From: BPIH01 sp042408535
GTDB taxonomy: Bacteria; Chloroflexota; Limnocylindria; Limnocylindrales; CSP1-4
Assembly: GCA_042408535.1 (NCBI GenBank)
Contig: JBHORA010000090.1
Location: forward strand, 1-64,000
Reading direction: 5' to 3'
Length of the DNA: 64,000 nucleotides
Of this stretch, positions 26,385 to 34,255 are shown piece after piece; the stretch's first letter is position 1, and every line of letters starts with the position of its first letter. The translations under genes were made by a program, and so were the position numbers. Under the pieces are notes generated by a model that was given only the letters and a program-made list of their open reading frames with translations, did not search any database and was not told the origin of the DNA.

Positions 26385-27374
26385 ATGCCATCTCTCTTCC
26401 GCCGAGCCGACCGACCGGGACCGGCCGGCTACATCCGGCTCATCCAGACAGCCGACCTCCACGGCTCGAACGCTGCCTTCCGGAAGTTCCTAGCCGCGGC
26501 CCGGCAGCACGGCGCCAACCACGCCATCATCACCGGCGACCTGACGGGCAAGGCGATCGTCCCGATCATCCGCCAGAACGGCCGCACTGAGGCCTGGCTC
26601 TTCGGCAACCGCGAGATCCTCGAGACCGAAGCCGAGCTCGACCGCTTCCGGGCCCGGGTCGGTGACGTCGGCATGTACGACCACGTCTGCGAACCCGATG
26701 AGGCCCGAGCCCTGGCCGAGGATCCGGCCCGCCTCCACGACCTCTTCGTCGAGAAGATGAACGCCCGGCTCAGGGAGTGGCTCGTCCGGGCGGCCGAGAC
26801 CCTGGCGCCGGCCGGCATCCCCCTCTGGGTCCTTCCGGGCAACGACGACGATCCATCCGTCGACCCGGTCCTCGCCGAGAGCGAGTACGCCCGGAACGTC
26901 GACCACCAGGTCGTCGAGCTCGACGAGCGCCACGAGCTCGTCAGCATGGGCGACACCTCGATGACGCCCTGGGCCTGCCCCCGCGACTATCCCGAGGACC
27001 ACATGGAGCGCGTCGTCGCCGAGCTCTTTGGTCGGGTCAAGAACCCTGCCGGCGCCATCGTGAACATGCACTGCCCGCCCCGGGACACGAAGATCGATCA
27101 GTGCCCGGCCCTGACCAAGGATCTCCGGATCGAGTACGAGGCCGGCCAGGTTCTCATGACCTCTGCCGGCTCGGCCGCCATCCGGCGCGGCTTGGAGACG
27201 CTCCAGCCCGTCCTCTCCCTCCACGGTCACATCCACGAGGCGCGGGGTGTCCATCGGATCGGGCGAACCCTCTGCCTGAACCCGGGCTCCGAATACGCTG
27301 AGGGGATCATGAAGGCGTCGATCGTCAACCTCGAACCGACCCGGGTCAAGGGCTACATCCTCATCAGCGGCTAG
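26385..27374 (+). CDS. calcineurin-like metallophosphoesterase
   Basis: Protein of 329 residues with the full set of two-metal phosphoesterase motifs: TADLHGSN (DxH), ITGDLTGK (GD), LPGNDDD (GND in place of GNH[DE]), NMHCPPRDT and SLHGHIHEARG (GHxH). The GND variant replaces the usual catalytic His by Asp, which is seen in some subgroups and could alter the chemistry. A helical insert (about residues 70-130) lies between motifs 2 and 3. The ATG at 26385 gives the natural N-terminus just before the first motif. It is the third gene of the GntR module, 98 bases after the permease. It could hydrolyse a phosphodiester or phosphomonoester derived from the transported compound, by inference. Confidence 0.88.
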   Translation: MPSLFRRADRPGPAGYIRLIQTADLHGSNAAFRKFLAAARQHGANHAIITGDLTGKAIVPIIRQNGRTEAWLFGNREILETEAELDRFRARVGDVGMYDHVCEPDEARALAEDPARLHDLFVEKMNARLREWLVRAAETLAPAGIPLWVLPGNDDDPSVDPVLAESEYARNVDHQVVELDERHELVSMGDTSMTPWACPRDYPEDHMERVVAELFGRVKNPAGAIVNMHCPPRDTKIDQCPALTKDLRIEYEAGQVLMTSAGSAAIRRGLETLQPVLSLHGHIHEARGVHRIGRTLCLNPGSEYAEGIMKASIVNLEPTRVKGYILISG

Positions 27375-27435
27375 CGGGGGCGAGGGGCGCAGTGGCGACG
27401 AGCGGGCTCACGGGAGCAGGCACGGAGGCGCGCCC

Positions 27436-28197
27436 GTGAGCGGCGAGACGAGCCACCCGGCCGACGTCCTCACGGCCCACGCCCGAGGGGCGATCGAGGC
27501 CGGACGCGGCGACGGGGTTGTCCTCAGGCTCGCTGGGGGACTCGGCGTCCTCCTCCGGAGCCCCGATCTCGGCGGCCTCGACGTGGCCGGGCGGCCCTTC
27601 CACGACATCGACCTCGTCGGACGACTCCGCGACGTCCGCCACCACGACCGGCTCTTCGCTGGCCTCGGCTACGAGCCGGACCGGGCGGTGAACACCCAGT
27701 TCGGGACCGTCCGGCGCGTCTACCACCACCCGGAGGGCTTCCACGTCGACCTCTTCCTCGATCGGCTCGAGTTCTGCCACCGGATCGATCTTGCCGGCCG
27801 CCTCGACCTCCATGCCACGACCCTCGCCCCGGCCGATCTGCTCCTCTCGAAGCTCCAGATCGTCGAGCGGAACCGGAAGGACCTCGTCGACGCCGCCCTC
27901 CTCCTGCTGAATCACGACCTCGTGCCGGCCGATCCGTCGGCCATCGAGCTCGACCGGATCCTCTCCATCACGACCGACGACTGGGGCTTCCACACGACCA
28001 GCCGCGACTTCCTCGACGTCCTCGAGGCGAGCCTCGGCGCCCTCGGCCTCGACCAGGCCGCCCAGATCCGCGTCGGGGGCCGCGTCCGCCAGCTGGCGAC
28101 GGCCATCGACGCCGCCCCGAAGTCCTTCCGGTGGCGGGCCCGGGAGCGCATCGGTCGGCGGGTCCGCTGGTACCGCGTCGTCGAGGAGGTCCTCTGA
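27436..28197 (+). CDS. nucleotidyltransferase-fold protein
   Basis: Protein of 253 residues related to minimal nucleotidyltransferases of the AbiEii/DUF6036 kind. LRLAGGLGVLLRS is followed by the acidic pair region FHDIDLVGR (DxD-like), then FHVDLFLDRLEF with the third acidic position, and PADLLLSKLQIVERNRKDLVDAALLL. The first G/S motif is LAGGLGV rather than the usual GGxAL-xxxG form. The start is GTG 27436 with CGGAGGCG before it. Its stop overlaps the ATG of the next gene by one base (TGATG), so it is translationally coupled to the flavoprotein. It may adenylylate or transfer a nucleotide to a small molecule or protein; toxin-antitoxin partners are absent. Confidence 0.72.
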   Translation: MSGETSHPADVLTAHARGAIEAGRGDGVVLRLAGGLGVLLRSPDLGGLDVAGRPFHDIDLVGRLRDVRHHDRLFAGLGYEPDRAVNTQFGTVRRVYHHPEGFHVDLFLDRLEFCHRIDLAGRLDLHATTLAPADLLLSKLQIVERNRKDLVDAALLLLNHDLVPADPSAIELDRILSITTDDWGFHTTSRDFLDVLEASLGALGLDQAAQIRVGGRVRQLATAIDAAPKSFRWRARERIGRRVRWYRVVEEVL

Positions 28198-30653
28198 TGC
28201 CCGTCGGGAGCGCGCCGCGGAACGGTGCCGAGGCTGGCCCACGACCCTCGAACCGCCCGGGATCGGCGAACGCCCCAGCATCGGCGAACGCCCCAGCATC
28301 GGCGAACGCCCCAGCATCGGCGAGCCGGCCAGGGCGGGCCGAGCGGGCTCAGGTCGTCGTCGTCGGCGGCGGCGTCGTTGGCTGCGCCATCCTCTGGGCG
28401 CTCGCCGAGCGGGGGATCCCGGCCATTCTCGTCGAGGCCGAGCCCGACGTCTGCGAGGGGACGTCGAAGGCGAACAGCGCCATCGTCCACACCGGGTTCG
28501 ACGCCAGACCCGGGACCGTCGAGGCGGCGATGCTCCGCCGCTCGGCCGCCCACTGGCCGTCCGTCGTCGAGCGGCTAGGGGTGCCCTTCCTGCCGGTCGG
28601 GGCGATCATGCTCGCTCGAACGCGAGACGCCCTCGACCACCTCCGGCGGACCATCGAGCCGAACGCCCGGACCCTCGGCGTGGAGACCGAGTTCCTCGCT
28701 GCGGGCGCCGTCCGCGATCTCGCCCCCTACGTCGCCGACGACGTCCTCGGCGCCCTCTCCATCCCGGGCGAGGGAGTCGTCGATCCTTTCTGGTTGACCC
28801 GAGCCTACGCCGAAGCCGCCGTCGCGGGCGGCGCCGAGCTCCGACTCGGCCGGGCCGTCGTCGGCCTCGAGGTCGACGCTCGCCGGGCCCGGGTCACCCT
28901 CGACGACGGATCGGCGATCGTCGCCGACCAGGTCGTCGACGCGGCTGGGATCGAGGCCGACGCGGTGGCCGCCCTGGCCGGCGAGCGGAGCTTCCAGATC
29001 CGACCCCGGAAAGGCCAATTCCTCGTCTCCGAGGAGACCTTCGGCGTCGACCGGATCGTGCTCCCGGTCCCAGGGCCGATGGGCAAGGGAATGCTCGTCA
29101 CGCCGATCGTCTTCGGTGGCCTCCTGCTCGGGCCGACGGCCGTCGACGTCGACGACAAGGGCGACCTCGGCATCGACGAGGCGGAGCGGGAGCGCATTCT
29201 CGGCGCCTGCAGCGCCATGGTCCCCGCCCTCCGGGCAGCGCGCCCGATCCGGCAGTTCGCCGGCCTCCGCCACGTCAGCTCGGAGGGCGACTTCATCCTC
29301 CGCCCGGCCCGGGTCGGCGATCGGCTCTTCCTCGCCGCCGGGATTCGTTCGACGGGGATCTCGACGTCCCCGGCGATCGCCGAGTTCGTCGTCGACGCCG
29401 TCGTCGGTCTCCGCGGCTGGCGACCGACGCCGCGCCGCGACCTCGCTCCACCGCCCCTCGAGCTGCCCGAGGCACCCGGCCCGGTCGTCTGCCTCTGCCG
29501 CTCGATCAGCGAAGGCGAGATCGTCGCCGCCGCCCGCCGGCCGACGGCGCCCCGGACCCTCGACGCGGTGAAGCGCCGCGGCGGGGCCACCTTCGGCGAC
29601 TGCCAGGGCAACCTCTGCGCCGTCGACGTGGCCCGGATCCTCGCTCGGGAACGAGGGCTGCCAATGACGGCGATCGAGAAGCACCGGCGTGGGTCGTGGC
29701 TCTGGCGGGCCGGACCAAAGGGAGGCTCGGCGCCGTCGCCCGATCCTGGGTCGCTCGATCCCGGGTCGCTCGATTCGGAGGCGACGGACGGGCCGACGGC
29801 CGGCAGCGACGGCCGATCGGAGGCGCCCGGAGGACGCTGGGACGTCGTCGTCGTCGGGGCCGGTGCCGCCGGCCGGGCAGCGGCCGAGGTAGCGGCCGAG
29901 GCTGGTCTGGCGGTTCTCCTCGTCGATCGGGAGCGAACGCCGACGGACCTCGGGTCCGGGTACGCGGCGCCCGGGTTCCTCCGGGCAACGGTCGTCGGCC
30001 TCGAGCCCGACGACGACGGCTGGTGCCTGGCGGCCCAGACCGAGCTCGGGTCGCTGTCGATCGAGGCGCGGGCCGTCGTCGTCGCCACCGGGGCCTACAT
30101 CGAGCCACGGGAGCACCGGGCCATCGCCGGTCCTCGACCGGCCGGCGTCATGACGAGCGATCTGGCCCGCCGGATCCTCGACGCCGGCCTCGTCCCCGGC
30201 GAGGCTATCGGCATCGTCGGCTCGGCCCACGCCGAGGGGCTCGCCGAGGGTCTCGAGCGGGCCGGAGCCCGGGTCGTCGTCCTGCCCGCGGTGCCGGACG
30301 CCGTCGCTGGCGAGGCGCGCCTGACGGCGGTTCGGGTTGCGGGGGCCTGGGTCGCCATCGACACCCTCGTCCTCGCCGACCGCCTCCTGCCCCAGACGAT
30401 GCTGCTCCGAACGGTCGGTCTCGCCGACGGGCGACCCGGCCTGCCGGCGCCGGTCGACGAGGCCGGACGGCTCCCCGTGGAGGGACTCTGGGCCGCCGGG
30501 TGCTGCGTCCGGCCGGATCCGAGCCACGAGGAGTGCATCGCCGCCGGGGCAGCCGTGGGCCGGCGCCTCGTCACGGCGCTCGGCGGGGGACCGACACCGG
30601 ATGCCGCCGTCGCGATCCACCCGGGCTCCCCGATCGGGCCCGATCGCCGATGA
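28197..30653 (+). CDS. fusion flavoprotein: GlpA-like oxidase + BFD [2Fe-2S] + second FAD/NAD domain
   Basis: Large oxidoreductase of 818 residues. After a Ser/Ala/Asn-rich leader (18-base repeats), residues about 50-420 are a DAO/GlpA-type domain: VVVVGGGVVGCAILWALAERG, GTSKANSAIVHTGFD, IRPRKGQFLVS and FLAAGIRSTGISTSPAIAEF. Residues about 425-490 are a BFD-like iron-sulphur domain with CLCRSISEGEI and FGDCQGNLC supplying the four Cys (CxC, CxxxxC). The rest (about 545-800) is a second nucleotide-binding domain (VVVVGAGAAGRAAAEVAAEAG; VVVATGAYIEPREHRAIAGPRPAGVMTSD when read in two parts) ending with WAAGCCVRP. This equals anaerobic GlpA plus GlpB-like or HcnB/HcnC-like subunits in one chain. 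It likely oxidises glycerol-3-phosphate or a related substrate. Confidence 0.88.
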   Translation: MPVGSAPRNGAEAGPRPSNRPGSANAPASANAPASANAPASASRPGRAERAQVVVVGGGVVGCAILWALAERGIPAILVEAEPDVCEGTSKANSAIVHTGFDARPGTVEAAMLRRSAAHWPSVVERLGVPFLPVGAIMLARTRDALDHLRRTIEPNARTLGVETEFLAAGAVRDLAPYVADDVLGALSIPGEGVVDPFWLTRAYAEAAVAGGAELRLGRAVVGLEVDARRARVTLDDGSAIVADQVVDAAGIEADAVAALAGERSFQIRPRKGQFLVSEETFGVDRIVLPVPGPMGKGMLVTPIVFGGLLLGPTAVDVDDKGDLGIDEAERERILGACSAMVPALRAARPIRQFAGLRHVSSEGDFILRPARVGDRLFLAAGIRSTGISTSPAIAEFVVDAVVGLRGWRPTPRRDLAPPPLELPEAPGPVVCLCRSISEGEIVAAARRPTAPRTLDAVKRRGGATFGDCQGNLCAVDVARILARERGLPMTAIEKHRRGSWLWRAGPKGGSAPSPDPGSLDPGSLDSEATDGPTAGSDGRSEAPGGRWDVVVVGAGAAGRAAAEVAAEAGLAVLLVDRERTPTDLGSGYAAPGFLRATVVGLEPDDDGWCLAAQTELGSLSIEARAVVVATGAYIEPREHRAIAGPRPAGVMTSDLARRILDAGLVPGEAIGIVGSAHAEGLAEGLERAGARVVVLPAVPDAVAGEARLTAVRVAGAWVAIDTLVLADRLLPQTMLLRTVGLADGRPGLPAPVDEAGRLPVEGLWAAGCCVRPDPSHEECIAAGAAVGRRLVTALGGGPTPDAAVAIHPGSPIGPDRR
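28263..28328. repeat. 18-bp minisatellite in the flavoprotein leader
   Basis: Three perfect copies of tcggcgaacgccccagca plus a partial fourth, in frame, encoding SANAPA repeats ahead of the first Rossmann motif. The segment is likely a dispensable flexible leader. Confidence 0.9.
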
Positions 30654-30657
30654 GACC

Positions 30658-31134
30658 GTGAGCGAGCTGCTCCACGATCGACTCACCGTAGCCGGGACGC
30701 CGGAGGCGATCTGGGCGATCCTCGACGACGTCGACGCCCTCGGCCGGGTCCTGCCCGGCGTGGAGCGGATCGCCGCCCGGGGGCCCGGCGCCTTCGCAGC
30801 CACCCTGAGCGCCCGGATCCAATTCCTGACCATCCGAGCCGACGTCGAGGCGACCCTCGAAGCGACCGAGCGGCCGATCCGGGCCCGGCTCCGGATCGTC
30901 GGCCGACCGAGGGGGCTCGTTGGAAGCTTCACGGCCGACATCCCCTTCGAGCTCCGCCCGCTGAGCGATGGGTCGAGCGAGGGACCGCGGACCGACGTCG
31001 ACTACCGGGTGGCCGTCGCCCTCGCCGGCCGCCTCGCCGCCTTCGGCGCTCCCCTCCTCCGGGACACCTTCCGGCGCCAGGTGGCGACCCTCGTCGCGAA
31101 CCTCGAGACCGAGCTCCGCCGCCGCGAGAGCTGA
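30658..31134 (+). CDS. SRPBCC-family protein, CoxG-like
   Basis: Protein of 158 residues with the START/SRPBCC fold of the CoxG (carbon monoxide dehydrogenase subunit G) group. LLHDRLTVAGTPEAIWAILDDVDALGRVLPGVERI is read in parts, followed by LSARIQFLTIRADVEATL, and a last helix PLLRDTFRRQVATLVANLETEL. GTG at 30658 starts 4 bases after the flavoprotein stop; the gene is followed 7 bases later by the kinase gene. CoxG proteins help molybdenum hydroxylases such as CODH reach the membrane, but no such enzyme is present here. It may bind a hydrophobic substrate or tie the flavoprotein to the membrane and the quinone pool, by inference. Confidence 0.85.
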   Translation: MSELLHDRLTVAGTPEAIWAILDDVDALGRVLPGVERIAARGPGAFAATLSARIQFLTIRADVEATLEATERPIRARLRIVGRPRGLVGSFTADIPFELRPLSDGSSEGPRTDVDYRVAVALAGRLAAFGAPLLRDTFRRQVATLVANLETELRRRES

Positions 31135-31141
31135 CGAGCCG

Positions 31142-32623
31142 ATGGCCGCCCAGCGCTTCATCCTCGCCATCGACGAAGGGACAACCTCGACCCGGGCCAT
31201 CGCCTTCGACCTCGAGCTGCGCCCCGTGGCCCAGGCCGCCGTCCCCGTCGAGACCACGCACCCGGCTCCCGACTGGGCCGAGCAAGACCCCTTGGCCATT
31301 CTCGACTCCGTCGTCGAGACCGTCGCTCGGGTCCTCGACGCCGTCGGCGGCCCGGAGCGGATCGCCGCTGTCGGGCTCGACAACCAGGGCGAGAGCGTCG
31401 TCGCCTGGGACGCCGAGAGCCTCGCGCCGCTTTCGCCGGTCGTCGTCTGGCACTGCCGCCGCTCGCTGTCGGTTGTCGATCGGTTGCGAGCGGCCGGGCT
31501 GGAGGCGAAGATCCGGGCGCGGACCGGCCTCCCCCTCGACCCCTATTACTCGGCCGGCAAGATCCGCTGGCTCCTCGAGCACGTCGCCCCCGTGGCCGAG
31601 GCTGCCCGCCGGAGAACGCTCCGAGTCGGGACCGTCGACGCCTGGCTGACGGCCCGCCTCGACGGCGGCCGCGCCCGGACGGACCCCTCGACCGCCTCCC
31701 GGACCCAGCTCTTCTCGCTCCAGGATCTCGAGTGGGATCCCGAGCTGGCGGCCGTCTTCGGCATCCCCCTCGACGCCCTGCCGACCGTCGTGCCGACTGC
31801 CGGCGACCTCGGCGAGGTCGCCCATCCGCGGTGGGGCGGCCCCCTCCCCTTGCGGGCCCTCGCCTGCGACCAACAGGCGGCTCTCGCAGGTCACGGCGGC
31901 TTCGAGCCTGGGAGCCTGAAGGCGACGTACGGAACCGGGGTCTTCGTCCTCGGCAACGCCGGCGAGCGCCGGACGGCCGACGCCCAGCTCGAGACGTCGG
32001 TCGGCTGGCTCCTCGACGACGGGCGTCGAGCGACGATCCTCCAGGGCGGCGTCTTCACGGCGGGCGCCTTCATCGACTGGCTCCGCGACGACCTGCGGCT
32101 CATCGTCGATCCGCGGGAGACGGAGTCCCTCGCCCGGAGCGTCGCCGACACGGGCGGCGTTGCCGTCTTGCCGGCTCTCGCCGGCCTCGGTCCACCTTGG
32201 TGGCGACCCGACGCCCGCGCCGTCGTTCGCGGCCTCAGCGCCGGGACAGGCCGGGGCCACGTTGTTCGGGCCAGTCTCGACGGTCTCGCCCACCTCGTCG
32301 CCGACCTCGTCGAGGCGATGGTTCCGGCCCTGGGAACGAGTCCCGATCGGCTCCGGGTCGACGGCGGCCTGACCGCGAACGGCTACCTCGTCGCTCGCCA
32401 GGCCGACCTCCTCGGAATCCCGGTCGACGTCGCCGCCGCGGAGGAGTCGACGGCTCTCGGCATCGCCGGTCTCGCCGGCCTCGGCGGGCGGCTCCTCGAC
32501 CGCGACGCGATCCAACGGGCGAACCCGGCTCGGACGAGGGTCGAGCCAGCTCTCTCCGATGCGGAACGGCGGCGTGAGCGCGACGCCTGGCGTCGCTTCG
32601 TCGAGTCGGTCCTCGACGGCTGA
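31142..32623 (+). CDS. FGGY-family carbohydrate kinase, glycerol kinase-like
   Basis: Kinase of 493 residues, the usual FGGY length. The ATP/phosphate loop is LAIDEGTTSTRAIAFD. LPLDPYYSAGKIRWLLEH and the catalytic ALACDQQAALAG match glycerol kinase (catalytic Asp present), and LKATYGTGVFVLGN and LRVDGGLTANGYL are FGGY signatures. In E. coli GlpK the glycerol-contacting Arg-Glu lies in NQRE; here the motif is NQGE, so the Arg is replaced by Gly and the substrate may not be plain glycerol. It closes the operon after the GlpA-like flavoprotein, so phosphorylation followed by flavin-linked oxidation is the probable route. Calling it glpK would be an overstatement. Confidence 0.85.
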   Translation: MAAQRFILAIDEGTTSTRAIAFDLELRPVAQAAVPVETTHPAPDWAEQDPLAILDSVVETVARVLDAVGGPERIAAVGLDNQGESVVAWDAESLAPLSPVVVWHCRRSLSVVDRLRAAGLEAKIRARTGLPLDPYYSAGKIRWLLEHVAPVAEAARRRTLRVGTVDAWLTARLDGGRARTDPSTASRTQLFSLQDLEWDPELAAVFGIPLDALPTVVPTAGDLGEVAHPRWGGPLPLRALACDQQAALAGHGGFEPGSLKATYGTGVFVLGNAGERRTADAQLETSVGWLLDDGRRATILQGGVFTAGAFIDWLRDDLRLIVDPRETESLARSVADTGGVAVLPALAGLGPPWWRPDARAVVRGLSAGTGRGHVVRASLDGLAHLVADLVEAMVPALGTSPDRLRVDGGLTANGYLVARQADLLGIPVDVAAAEESTALGIAGLAGLGGRLLDRDAIQRANPARTRVEPALSDAERRRERDAWRRFVESVLDG

Positions 32624-32842
32624 CTGACGGAGCGCAGCTTCCGGCTGCCTGCCGAGCGCGTCGTCCCTGGCGCGGGGACGGGTCGCCTCTCATGATCTTC
32701 GAAGAAAGGGGCTCGATAGTAGGCGGCGGCTGGGAGCGGCCCCCGAGCGCCGCGATCCGGCCTACATGAACGACAGCCGTGACGTGCCGGGCGGGGCGGG
32801 CTCCTCGCCCCGGTTCGGCATCAGACGACAAGGAGGCAGGCC

Positions 32843-33964
32843 ATGCCCGAACCCTACGAGGTCGAGTTCCGAGGGCCCGTCCGGCCGAGCCGGGACCGGT
32901 CGCTTCGGATCGGCATCGCCGCTGGGGCCGCCGCCCTCGTCCTCGTCGGCGCCATCGCCGCCATGGGCGCCCTCCCGAGCAGCGGTCAGACGGATCTCTC
33001 ATCGGCCCTCGGAGCGAGTGGGGTCGGTTCGGCTCTCGACGAGGCCGTTCTCTCGGCGCCGATCCCGACGACCGGCTGGTCGCGGGACGGGGACGCCCCG
33101 GCCGGACCCTTCGGTCTCGGCCGCGGTTGGCGGGGCGTCATCAGCGGCAAGATCACGATTACCGCCATCAACGGCTCGAACCTCTCCCTCCGGACCGACG
33201 ATGGCTGGACCCGAACGATCACCGTCACCTCCGACACGACGATCACGAAGGCCGGCCAGACGATCTCGGTCTCCGATCTCAAGGTCGGTGACGAGATTCG
33301 GTTCGCCGAGCAGCGGAACAGCGACGGGACGTACACGATCACCCGGATCGTCGTCGTCGTCCCGACCGTCGCTGGCGTCGTGACGAGCGTGACCGACACC
33401 ACGATCACGATCACCGCCCGCGACGGGACGAGCCAGACGATCCGAACGACCGCCTCGACGACGTACAAGGTCGGCGACGCGGCGGGCTCCCGGTCGGACA
33501 TCGTCGCCGGCGCCGTCATCGTCGCCGCCGGTGAACGCGGCAGCGACGGCACCCTGACGGCGGCCACGGTCGTTGTCGTCCTGCCTCGGGTCGCCGGCAC
33601 GGTCTCAGCGAAGACGGGCGATTCGATCACCATCGAGCGCCGGAACGGAACGACCGTCGTCGCCCACATCGCCTCCTCGACGAAGATCACCGTCCGAGGG
33701 GTCGACAACGCCACCCTGGCCGACGTTCAGGTGGGCATGGGCATCATCGTCGTCGGCCGCCAGCGTGCCGACGGCTCGATCGACGCTGTCGAGGTCTGGG
33801 CGGCCACCCTCGGACGGGGCCTCGGCCTCAAGCTGGGCGACGGCTTCGGACCACTGTTCGGTGGGCGGCACGGTCGGGGCTTCGGGCTCGGGCCGTGGTT
33901 CGGCCCCGAGGTGAGCCCGAGCCCGTCGCCGGGTTCCGGGAGCTCCTCCTCCTTCTCGAGCTAG
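32843..33964 (+). CDS. membrane-anchored protein with three DUF5666 repeats
   Basis: Protein of 373 residues. A short cytoplasmic start is followed by one transmembrane helix (IGIAAGAAALVLVGAIAAMGAL, about 27-48). Three beta-rich DUF5666-type repeats follow at about 97-160, 165-235 and 240-310, each with a core such as VTSDTTITKAGQ or ASTTYKVGDAA or ASSTKITVRG, then a GDxIRF/GAVIVAAGER/GMGIIVVGRQ strand and a DGTYTITRIVVV-like end. A Gly/Phe-rich tail and a Ser/Pro end finish it. DUF5666 modules look like OB-like beta barrels on the cell surface with no defined activity. Ribosome site AAGGAGGCAG precedes the ATG. A 28-base perfect palindrome lies 43 bases after the stop. Confidence 0.88.
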   Translation: MPEPYEVEFRGPVRPSRDRSLRIGIAAGAAALVLVGAIAAMGALPSSGQTDLSSALGASGVGSALDEAVLSAPIPTTGWSRDGDAPAGPFGLGRGWRGVISGKITITAINGSNLSLRTDDGWTRTITVTSDTTITKAGQTISVSDLKVGDEIRFAEQRNSDGTYTITRIVVVVPTVAGVVTSVTDTTITITARDGTSQTIRTTASTTYKVGDAAGSRSDIVAGAVIVAAGERGSDGTLTAATVVVVLPRVAGTVSAKTGDSITIERRNGTTVVAHIASSTKITVRGVDNATLADVQVGMGIIVVGRQRADGSIDAVEVWAATLGRGLGLKLGDGFGPLFGGRHGRGFGLGPWFGPEVSPSPSPGSGSSSSFSS

Positions 33965-34007
33965 CGGCGAACCCTCCGAACGTCCTCCCCTCCCCCTCCT
34001 CCCAGTT

Positions 34008-34035
34008 CGACGCCCCGCTCCGGAGCGGGGCGTCG
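34008..34035. terminator. 28-bp perfect palindrome, likely transcript end
   Basis: CGACGCCCCGCTCC/GGAGCGGGGCGTCG is perfectly self-complementary over 28 bases. As RNA it would fold into a stem of about 12 bp with a tiny loop. It lies between the DUF5666 gene and the ABC ATPase gene. There is no T-tract, so it may work Rho-independently only in the high-G+C style, or serve as a binding site. Confidence 0.55.
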
Positions 34036-34255
34036 GCCTTCGTGGCGCTCGCGCTGACACCCGGAAAGGGCCTCGGTCGGGCCGGCGAGCCACGCCGACC
34101 AGGGGCTTCGCCCGCCGATCGGCCGGTGGCCGCCGTTCGATCGCCTTGCTACGATGGCATCGCCCGGATGTCGCGTACGGGGTCCGTCCAGGCGCCGCAT
34201 CGACGGCGACCAGATGCAAGGGCCCGCGCTCTGCCGGGAGAAGGAGGACGCTGCC

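Noticed and set aside
31142..32623. Calling the FGGY kinase glpK outright
   Set aside because: The NQGE change at the glycerol-contacting motif and the unusual operon make the substrate uncertain.
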